Positions 55,809-64,000 of a DNA stretch of 64,000 nt are shown here, piece by piece. Position 1 is the first letter of the stretch; each line of letters begins with the position of its first letter. The stretch is from Marvania coccoides. Its lineage: Eukaryota > Chlorophyta > Trebouxiophyceae > Chlorellales > Chlorellaceae. The stretch is taken from contig OY978106.1 in the NCBI GenBank assembly GCA_963854735.1, forward strand, positions 62,001-126,000, read 5' to 3'. Made by a program: the position numbers and the translations under genes. The notes below the pieces were generated by a model. That model did not search any database and was not told the DNA's origin. It worked only from the letters and a program-made list of their open reading frames with translations.

Positions 55809-58268
55809 ATGGACGGCTCGCCTCATGAACAAGCGGGTTCCAGTGTGCACGCAACGAGCGCGGGCTCGCCCGGCATCGGTTCCCCTCAGACAATGGGTGG
55901 CAATGGCACAGCTGGCGGCCACCCATTAGGGCCGGCAGGAAGCCCGACATCGATGCCTGGGGGCCCTCCGCCTGCGTTTCCTGGCATGCCTCCTCCCCCG
56001 GCCCCGGAAGACCTCGTTCCGGTCGTGCACACCCCTCTGTGCGTCAAATTGGACGCTGAGCCAGCGCTGCTAGTGTTGGTCCCCGGCGGATTTCTCTTCC
56101 CCAAGGACTACGGCACCCTTGTGGAGGCGCTGAAGCACGCAGCTCAAAACGCAGGGCTGCCGCTGTGGGTGGCCGTGGCGGCGGTGGATTGGGGGAAGCT
56201 TTGCATTTTTGACCCGGCAGCCACGATGCGCCTGATAGAGGAGGGGGCTGCTGGCGGACTGCAAGCGGCGCAGGACCACGGCTACTCGCTCAACCAAGCC
56301 TTTCCCTCTGGTGGGTTTTGGTGTCTTTTCTTCCATTCCCTATGTAATTATATGAATTACAATGCCCACTCTTTGTGAACATGTTTATTAAACGTGGTTA
56401 CGTGCTTTCACAGGCCTGTGCGACAACCTGTTCTTTGCTCTGCACAGCATGGCGGCCTTCGCCGCCCCCTCCCCCACCATGATGCGCTCTGCTGGCGTCG
56501 TTCTTTTGGGCGCCAACCTCATTGCCTCTGATGCTTTCTTACCTTCAGCCGCCACCTTCCCCCGCCCCCTCCTGCAAATCTTCGGCGAAATGGACGGCCA
56601 GATGCACCAGTGCAAGGCTGCGCTGGCAGCGGCAGACGCTGCTATCGACGCCCCCCGCCTCGGCCGACGCTGCTGCGCCTTCACCCGCCCGGTGGCACTG
56701 GTCCAGGGCATGAACCACGCGCAGTTCAGCAATGGCGTGGTTAATGTGGCTCGTGGCGACCTAGAGCCCACAGCGAACCCCAACCAAGCGGCTCGAGAGG
56801 TCGCGCGCCTGGTTGCTGCGTTTGCGGTGGCGCACTGCCAGCAGCGAAATATGGACTCGGAGGTGCGAGACGCAGCGGTTGACATCCTGGAGGATGCCAC
56901 GGTGCAGGCCGCGCAGCAGCTAGCCCCGTACGCGCGCGCTTTGGGGCGCGTGTCGGCTGAGGACCTGCTGGTGGCAAAACGTGGCAGTTCAGCGGAGGAA
57001 GAAGGCAAGCTGTTTCAACTGTTTGGCTTTATTTTTTTCTTTGTTTTTTTTTTGCCCTTGAAATAACAAGAATCAAATTCACCGTGTGTGTCCACTCTTA
57101 TTTCATGTGCTCAATATGCACCGAGGATAATTAAGCTCTTATACATGTATCGTACTCCTAAATTTCTTACTCGGTGAATGCAGTGACCGCTGCGGCGCTC
57201 GCTCGCGCCAGAGGTGCCGAGGTAGTGCCCGCCACCGCCCCCTTTTGCGGACTCGCCGCGCACCCAGGGGAACTGGCGGAAGCGGAGCGCTTTGCGGTCC
57301 GCGCCCAGTACTGCGCGCTGGAAGAAGTGCTAGGGGAAGAGGCAGCAGGGGTGATTGTTGCTGCTACCGTTCACACCTCTTTGGACACCTTCACTCACAG
57401 CCAGGCACAGGTGCTGCCCTGCAGAGAGGCGGGAGCTGGAGTGGCTGTTCAGGTGCAGGTGCTGCTGCACAGGGACGCCTACCAGGCTGAAGGCCCGGCA
57501 AAGTACGCCCCCACTGCTTCAATGTCGCCGGTGCTGTACCTCAAGCTGAAGAGCGGGGAGCAGGTGGTCACGGTGAGTGGAGCAGTGAATTTTTCGAAAT
57601 AAATAAGATTTTTTCAACTGTTTTTTTTATCCAAGCCTAAATTTTTAGGTTTTATTATATTTTGTACTGTACAGGCCATCAGCCCCAACGCTGGGGTGAG
57701 CAGCGGACAGTGGCCCCCTGTGTCGGCCTCCTTGCTGGCCTCTGAGCTGTACGAAGAGGCGCTGGTGCTGGTGGGAGTGCGGGCGAGAGAGAACTACCAG
57801 AGGCGGGGATGCGAGCAGCTGGTGTTCAAGGACGAGCGGTAAGAGCCCCCCTTAGATATGTAAATTTCATCTTATACGCTCAGACGCGCCCTTGTTATTG
57901 ATATACCAATATTAATGGCGTAATCTTTTGACTCGTGTATGTATGATTATTTATTCCCATCTGTCCTCTGCAGCATCAGTGCAAACGCCAGGCCCCAGGA
58001 ATGGCTGCGCGCCCCTGTGGCGATCGGCTTCGACCCTGAGACGCGCACCGCCACTGCTGCCCTGCCCTGCGCCACCACCCCAGTGATGCGGGGAGAGGCA
58101 GCGATGAGCGGTGGGGCAGCGAGGTACGGCGGGGCGTTGTACATTAAGGTGCCATCGCTGGCGTGGATGGTGGAGTGGATCTTGGTGGCTGGGCTGCGCC
58201 AACAGCAGGCTTCTAGCCCCCGCCGCCCCTCGTTCATGCAAGGAACTACGCCGGCGCCGAGAGAATGA
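55809..58268 (+). CDS. alpha/beta-hydrolase-like protein with unusual nucleophile elbow
   Basis: Five exons (55809-56310, 56414-57004, 57184-57572, 57675-57838, 57974-58268) give about 646 residues. A Gly/Pro-rich N-terminus precedes a hydrolase-like core: LLVLVPGGFLFP (first strand and oxyanion loop), FFALHSMAAFAAP where the nucleophile elbow is expected, LLQIFGEMDGQM (acid loop) and LVQGMNHAQFSNG (candidate catalytic His). The usual GxSxG is replaced by LHSMA, so catalysis is uncertain although a Ser-Asp-His set can be drawn. The C-terminal ~280 residues form a second unrecognised beta-rich domain with FDPETRTATAAL. Intron 2 (57005-57183) has a GC donor (AAG|GCAAGC) and carries repeat B copy 1. 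Confidence 0.6.
57101..57140. repeat. repeat B, copy 1 (intronic)
   Basis: Shares tttcat-tgc-caatat and ccgaggataattaagctc with 58541-58580 in the same order, in the second intron of the hydrolase-like gene. Confidence 0.7.
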
Positions 58269-59276
58269 ACAGTTGATTTTTTTGTCCGATAAAAGATAAA
58301 AAATGTTTTCATAAATGGTACAATGGATGCCGGTTCCAGGGTTTTCTATCAATGATGCATATGGGAAAAAACGATGTGTTTATAGACCCACCTATTGCTG
58401 CATATGTTCTGTGGCTTTCGACCATGCATTCCCCTGTTGAATTTTTCAATCAATTCTCTTTTGCACGAGCCCATACAAATAAAATCACCTAAAGTCAAGG
58501 TAGCTGCTGCCTCTAGGTATACTTCCTGGAAGCCTGCTTGTTTCATATGCCCAATATAACCCGAGGATAATTAAGCTCGTCCTATTCCTGAACAAAAATA
58601 TGATTTATGAGTCCCCAGGGGGAGGACTCCTGCTTGTTGAACGATCTGTGTCCTCGTGGAGAGAAGACGATGTTTACGGTTGTTTACAAAGTGGTTTTCG
58701 TTGAATACGGTCATTTCTTTTCATTCTAAATCAGGTAAATAATAACTCAAAAGAATGTAATACGCTGCAATACTATAAATAGAAAAAAATGTGATCGAGT
58801 ACAGCTGCTTGTCGTTTTTCGACAGCGCACACAAACACTGTGTCTTGGGAGCCACATGCTCCTCGGAAAAGTGCTCAAGAGAAAAAAGAAAAAAATGGCG
58901 GGGGGGGGGGGGTATATGAACAGCGCCCAACCTATGGGGAGAGACTTCTGAGGTCTGAAAACAAGCAACGCACTCCTAAAAAAATTGGCATTGTTGTCGA
59001 CTGCTGCAAAATCAAGTACATCAACAAGTTCCTCTTGGATAATTCCCTATTTTGCAGGGCAGCAGAAGAAACATGTGCAAGAAAAAAAAAAAGAAAAACA
59101 TTGAAAAGCGAATAAGATGTATGCAAGAAGAAAGAAAGATAAAAAAAGGAGAAGATTCGAAGATTCTCTTTTATTTCCGAGAAACAAGGGAGGGGGAGGG
59201 GGGAGAGAAGACAAGGGGATGTCCGGTGGTACATGAATGTACAGAAGAAAAAAACCGAACCCGAGAGAAGAATTTA
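58269..59276. other. convergent intergenic region
   Basis: About 1000 bases between the 3' ends of the hydrolase-like and aspartic protease genes. Contains repeat B copy 2, a run of G near 58900 and purine-rich tracts at 59090-59220. No gene is seen. Confidence 0.5.
58541..58580. repeat. repeat B, copy 2 (intergenic)
   Basis: Partner of 57101-57140, same strand, about 1.4 kb downstream. Confidence 0.7.
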
Positions 59277-61854
59277 TTACGCCTGCTGCAATGTCAGCCG
59301 CGGGGTGGAGGGCCCTCTGGAGTGGTTGGGCCTTGTCGGCGACATCACCACAGCCAAAGTTGCTGCTGAGGCCGAGGCTCGTGGAGTGAGCCCTTGCCCC
59401 ATGCCGGAGTTCGTTCTAGGGGTGACTGTCAACGTGACCCCGCCCTGCGCCGCGATCTCATCAGCCAAAGACTGCGCTGCTATCGCCGCCGCTGCCGCTG
59501 CCGCCGAGTTGGAATTCGTGCGCTGCAGCTTCTGTGGGGTGGTCAAACCCAGTACCCGCAGCTCTCCCAGCGCGGTGGGGCCCTTCCCAGCCAGCTCCGA
59601 CATAGCAATGACGGCCATCGACGGTTTTGAGCCCTGCTTTCCAGCTTGGCTCCCCGCTGCACCGTTCAACGCTCCGCTCTTTCCAGCAGCAGACGGCGTC
59701 AGAGACGGCGCCCCTGACTGTCCACCCAGCCCCGCTTTGCCGCCAGCTAACCCTGAACCGCCTCCGCCTCCACCTCCGCCGCTGCCAGTGCCGCTTTCTG
59801 GATCGTCACCTCCCAGCGCTTGGTACCGCCGGAACGACGGCAGCAGGCTGCGTACTGCTTCTCTGGGGCCAGGCCGCAGCAGTGCCACTACCGTGGCCAC
59901 CGTCAACACCGCTAAAACTGTCGCCAGCAGCCCTATTGCCACTGGGCTCGTTCCTCCACCTCGCTTTCTCTCCTGCGACGAGGACGCCCCGTCGTTGGTG
60001 TCCTCGTCGTCGTACTCCACATCGCCATCGTCGCTGCTGCGTTGCGCCGCACTGCTCGCCCCCCCCTTGCCAGCATTTCCGTCTGCTGCTGTTGCTGAAT
60101 CTACCGCGCTCGAAGAAGAAGAAGAAGAAGTGGCTCCCGCTGGTTTCCCTCCTCCCGCAACTATTTCATGCTCTTCATCTTCGTCGTCAACATCCTCTGC
60201 GTCCGCTGCTCCGCCCCCTGCCGCAGGCTTCCCTGCTGGCGTGGCTGGCCGCTTTGCTGCTGCTGTTGCTGCTCCGGTGGTGGGCATCACCACCTCATGC
60301 TCCTCATCTCCCTCTGCAGCCTCATCACCGCTGTAGTCATCATCATCTGGACCCTCTGCCGCCTCTTTTGCTCCCTGCTCAGGCTGGCAATCTCCGTCTG
60401 CCACAGCCACAATTGCCGCCAGCTCATTGCCTCCCACGGAGAAGGCAGAGCACGGGGGGCGGTGCCGCCGACCCAGGTCCTTGCATTGCGCCGGCCCGAA
60501 CCCCACCCGCTTGTTTCCCCGGTCGTACTGCACCAATACATTGCGAAACGTAATTCCGCCCAGAAGCGTACCGGCATGGCCGTTGTCAAACACTCCCAGG
60601 CAGTACTTGCCGGAGTTGAAGGTGTGCACAAACAGGTAGTTGAGCGGGCCCAGCGTCAGCGTCACCCCCGGCGCAAAATGGAGCCCAAACGAGGGAAACA
60701 CCGCCGCCATCGCTGCCACGTCGGTGTGGTCTGGAGCGCCGCCAAAGCAGATGTCGTCGTACTGAGGGTCGGGTCCCCGCACGCGCACCAGCCCGTGCTG
60801 CAGCGCGTATGCCTCCACCGCCGCTGAAAACGCCCGAAACGCTGGCGATGGGATGTACGTAAAAGTGGTCCCAGAGTCCAACACGGTGGCGTAGCCCTCC
60901 AAGAACACCGCTGGCGCGATGTCCAGCTTGTCTCCGCCTACAGAAATGGCGCCCAGCCGCACGTTGTAATAGAAAGGATGGGTGGGGGAAGACACCAGGG
61001 GGGTGTACTGCAGTGGAATTTCCTTCACCGCGGGGGAGTCGCCCAGCACCAGCACGCCGTCGCCCTCCACCACGCCAAAACACAGCGCAAACACGTCCTC
61101 AATCTCCCCTGCAGCAACCAGCTGATTTACCACTGAAGCGTCGGAATTTCCCAGGCCAAACAGCCCATCAGCGCGCTGCTTGAATATCTCTCCCGTTTCG
61201 CGGGTCTCGCAGCCGAAAATGACGGGCACGCCTGGCCCGCCGTCGTGCAGCGCGACGACGTCCTCCAGCAGGATCCCGCTGCTGCTGCTCTGCTCTGCGT
61301 ACGACCGCGTGTACATGCACTGCTGCACGTCGGAGCAGGTGCAGTGTGGTGACCCGCAGCGGCACTTGTCAGAGTCGCAGGGGATGATTTTTGAGGTGCG
61401 GGAGAGGCGGGGGTCAAAGGCAGCGTCCTGGTGGTTGGGGCCGCAGGCGCTGCCGCAGGTGGCGCAAGGGACGTAGGTCATCGTGCTGCCAGTGTCCACG
61501 ATGACCGCGAACTTCTTGGGCGGGCTGCCCAGGTACAGGCTCGCGTAAAAATACCTACAGATTTGATTCAGGAGATTAAATTTAATTTAAGGGGAGGAAG
61601 GCTGGGGGAGGGGTGTGGGCCGGTGCGGAAGAGTGTGAACATGGCACGGTGTCCCGAAAACGATGAATTGAAGCGCACCCGTAGTCCTTCACAGCTCCAT
61701 GAAGAGGAAGCGTGGTGTTGCGCAGCAACCTTCGCCGGAAATTGCCTGCTGGGGCTTCGGTATCTTGAGAATAGAGTGGCAGGGTGAAACTGCGCTTCCC
61801 ACCTGCGACCAAGTGGACGCAGGCTAGAAGAACACATATCCCAAAATGCCACAT
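59277..61854 (-). CDS. membrane-anchored nucellin-type aspartic protease (A1)
   Basis: Two exons (61679-61854, 59277-61554) give about 817 residues. A signal peptide (MWHFGICVLLACVHLVAGG) precedes YFYASLYLGSPPKKFAVIV, the first catalytic motif VDTGSTMTYVPC and the second, VLDSGTTFTYI. Between them is a Cys-rich insert (CRCGSPHCTC...C) typical of plant nucellin-like proteases, and the fold ends with GKYCLGVFDNG and LLGGITFRNVLVQYD. Beyond the catalytic unit is an acidic linker of about 130 residues rich in Glu, Asp and Ser, a single membrane helix (GLLATVLAVLTVATVVALL) and a cytosolic tail of about 190 residues. Type I topology is predicted, with the protease outside or in the endomembrane lumen. 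Confidence 0.92.
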
Positions 61855-62221
61855 CGCTTGCTGGCAGCTCCGCCGAGCTAAGCTGGATTATCTTCCTCGA
61901 ACATTGATCATGTGGGATAGATTCGAAAATAATTTGAACAACAACCACCGCAAACAGGGGGTGTGAATTTAATTAGGAGGGGGGTAAGTTACTCTGATTT
62001 TTTTTGATTTTTCAAGAGCCACCATCGTGTTTTTAACTAATAATATCAAGATTGATCACAATAACAAGCGACGAAACGCTTAACAAACATCAGCCGGGAC
62101 AGCCTCTCTTCCTTTCCATTTCAAAAATGCCGAAATTTTCGTTCGAAGGGGACAGCCGTCTCTGTTCACAAAAATAAGAATTCAGTAACCCGTAGATTCG
62201 CAATATGTGGGGTGGGCGCGA
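61855..62221. promoter_or_regulatory. divergent promoter, aspartic protease / MnmE
   Basis: A 367-base AT-rich spacer between divergent start codons. No core element is assigned. Confidence 0.45.
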
Positions 62222-63991
62222 ATGGCTTTCGTTCGACATGCCACACCAGCTCGATTTCTCCCTTCACTGCGCCTGTTCTCCTCATGGGCAGGCGCTGAGG
62301 CGTCACTGCTGGCCAATTGCACCCTCGATGACACCATATTCGCCCTCTCCTCGGCCCCAGGTCGAGCTGCCGTAGCGGTGATCCGGCTGAGCGGCCCTGC
62401 CGCCGACGCTTCCCTCCGCCGCCTGCTGCCCCTCAACCGACAGCTGCCCTTACCCCGTGTGGCCCAGCTGTCCACCCTCCTTCATCCCACCACCGCTGCG
62501 CCCCTCGACCTTGCCCTGTGCCTGAGATTTCCAGCCCCCCGCAGTGCCACAGGTCAATTTTTTTTGTTTTTTTTTGTTTTTTTTCCAAATTTTGCATTTG
62601 AAATTTTCATATATTGAGATGCTCTTTAATTAACGCTATATATTCACATCAACTGTCTTAATTGCAGGCCAGGATGTGGTGGAATTGCACTGCCACGGCG
62701 GGCCGGCAGTAGTTCGAGCCGTTGCAGCCGCCCTTGCCTGCCTCCCAGGGCTGCGCCCGGCAGAGCCCGGCGAGTTCACCCGCAGAGCCTTCCACCTGGG
62801 CCGCTTGGACCTCACAGAAGCAGAGGGGCTGGCAGATTTGTTGGCTGCAGATACAGAAGCTCAGCGGCAGCAGGCGCTGGCCGCTGCAGGCGGCGCTGCG
62901 CGGCGGCAGTGCGAGACCTGGCGCTCCACATTATTACGTTGCCTGGCCCGCGTGGAGGCGGTGATTGACTTCGGAGAAGATGACGAAATTGGCGATGAAA
63001 TAGCAGCGGCTACGGCGCCGGAAATTTTGGCGCTGAGGGAAGAATTAGAAGCGCACATGGCTGCGGGAGCTGGAGGGGAGATTGTGCGGGAAGGGGTGCG
63101 CGTGGCGTTGATTGGGAGGCCCAATGCAGGGAAGAGCAGCCTGCTGAATGCACTGGCAGGGCGGGACACTGCCATCGTGTCATCCACGCCCGGAACGACC
63201 AGAGACGTGCTGGAGGTGGCCCTTGATCTCGGCGGATACAAAGTGAGCACATCAAATCTCTTTTCTCTGCTATCTAATTTTTGCTTCTCGATTTCCTATT
63301 TATTTATTAAATTTATTTATTATTTATTAAAATTATCCCCCCCCTTTTTTCATTTGGTTTAAAATTTTCAATTTCTTCGCTCCTCCAGGTCGTGGTGACC
63401 GACGGGGCTGGCGTGCGCGACTCTACCGACCCTTTGGAAGAAGAGGGAGTGCGGCGTGCCAAGGCTGCCGCTGAGTCTGCTCACATTCTGGTCGCAGTGC
63501 GCGAGCCAAGAGGAGAGTGGTGGTCAGGCACAGACAGTGCCGCTCCAAAAATAGCCGCTTACAAACCAGTCTTGAAGGTCCTAAACAAGGCAGACTTGGT
63601 AGAAAAAATCGCTGAATTAAATGAAGAGAAAGGAGAGTCTTCTTCTTCTTCTGATTACGACCTTCAGGTTTCATGCCTCACCGGAGAGGGCCTTTCGGGA
63701 CTAATTACTCGGGTGGGGGACATGGTGGCTGCCACTGTGGCAGCTTCTGCCACCGAGGGACTGGGCAGGAATGCCAGAACTCCGCTGTTGAATCGTGAGC
63801 GGCACCGCCACCACGTGGGGCGCTGCGTGGAAGCTCTGAGGCGTTTTGACGTGGCGATGGAGGCTGCGGCGTTGGAGGTGGCAGCTGAGGAGTTGAGGGG
63901 TGCTGCAGCGGCATTGGGTCGGGTGGTGGGGGCCATCGACACCGAAGCGGTGCTGGACAGCGTTTTTGCGGAGTTCTGCATAGGCAAGTGA
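62222..63991 (+). CDS. mnmE: tRNA-modifying GTPase MnmE (MSS1/GTPBP3), organellar
   Basis: Three exons (62222-62552, 62668-63242, 63389-63991) give about 502 residues. A short Arg/Ala-rich leader ([19 protein letters not shown]) suggests mitochondrial or plastid import. The N-terminal domain begins [21 protein letters not shown] and includes VELHCHGGP and [20 protein letters not shown]. The G domain, inserted in the helical domain, has [30 protein letters not shown] (for DTAG) and LNKADL. The protein ends FCIGK, the C-terminal cysteine motif of MnmE. With MnmG it adds the carboxymethylaminomethyl group at U34 of organellar tRNAs. Confidence 0.96.
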
Positions 63992-64000
63992 AGGTTTCAG

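Noticed and set aside
1..64000. tRNA, rRNA or CRISPR features
   Set aside because: No tRNA A/B-box pair with a cloverleaf, no rRNA segment and no spaced direct repeats were noticed by eye.

Overview
The window is eukaryotic nuclear DNA, most likely from a unicellular green alga. Dense genes alternate between strands. Exons are GC-rich, while introns and spacers are AT-rich, and the coding frames join across GT-AG or GC-AG introns. Green-lineage clues are a plant-type ribonucleotide reductase large subunit starting MYV, a BRUTUS-like hemerythrin/RING protein, a LOV-domain hybrid histidine kinase, a nucellin-type aspartic protease, and a CNX1 E-domain protein not fused to a G domain. The species cannot be named from this sequence, and a KRE6/SKN1-type GH16 enzyme is unexpected for the group.

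Layout. 0.3-5.5 kb (+): chromatin amine oxidase with Tudor-like and AP2-like regions. 5.8-8.1 kb (-): GH16 glucan enzyme. 8.5-10.3 kb (+): Mn-type CDF transporter. 10.5-12.3 kb (-): BRO1-domain protein. 12.5-14.2 kb (+): NSUN5-like rRNA methyltransferase. 14.4-18.2 kb (-): receptor-like kinase, head-to-head with a small secreted Cys-rich protein at 18.6-19.2 kb (+). 20.0-23.7 kb (-): LOV histidine kinase. 24.6-26.9 kb (-): atypical E2F. 27.9-32.2 kb (-): BRUTUS-like protein, head-to-head with a DNL zinc finger at 32.4-33.2 kb (+). 33.2-34.3 kb: repeat-rich spacer with a MYND-finger relic. 34.4-37.3 kb (-): GT49 glycosyltransferase. 37.9-40.2 kb (+): kinesin-14. 40.4-41.6 kb (-): DUF1995-like protein. 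41.9-43.2 kb (+): CNX1 E domain. 43.4-44.5 kb (+): disordered protein. 45.7-47.0 kb (+): secreted orphan. 47.2-48.2 kb (-): GIG1/DUF3605 protein. 48.4-49.1 kb (-): hidden three-exon small gene. 49.3-51.0 kb (-): ARMC6. 52.0-55.1 kb (+): RNR1. 55.8-58.3 kb (+): alpha/beta-hydrolase-like protein. 59.3-61.9 kb (-): membrane aspartic protease. 62.2-64.0 kb (+): MnmE-type tRNA-modifying GTPase.

There is no operon or single pathway. Most genes are housekeeping: tRNA and rRNA modification, dNTP supply, Mo cofactor, iron sensing, cell cycle and transport. Several neighbours are divergent pairs sharing short promoters of 140-500 bp, notably BRO1/NSUN5, BRUTUS/DNL, the kinase/secreted pair, DUF1995/CNX1E and protease/MnmE. 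Environmental sensing is represented by the LOV kinase, the receptor-like kinase and the iron-sensing E3.

The strongest cross-cutting signal is the splice-site usage. By reading-frame bookkeeping, six introns use a near-consensus AG|GCAAG(T/C) donor and up to three more use a weaker GC donor, out of roughly 57 introns modelled. Other notable points are the Tudor/AP2/amine-oxidase chimera, dispersed non-coding repeats, a poly(A)-tailed SINE-like block beside an orphan half MYND finger, and a cluster of three hairpins at 19.46-19.58 kb. All gene models were made by eye from frame continuity, without transcripts or database searches.
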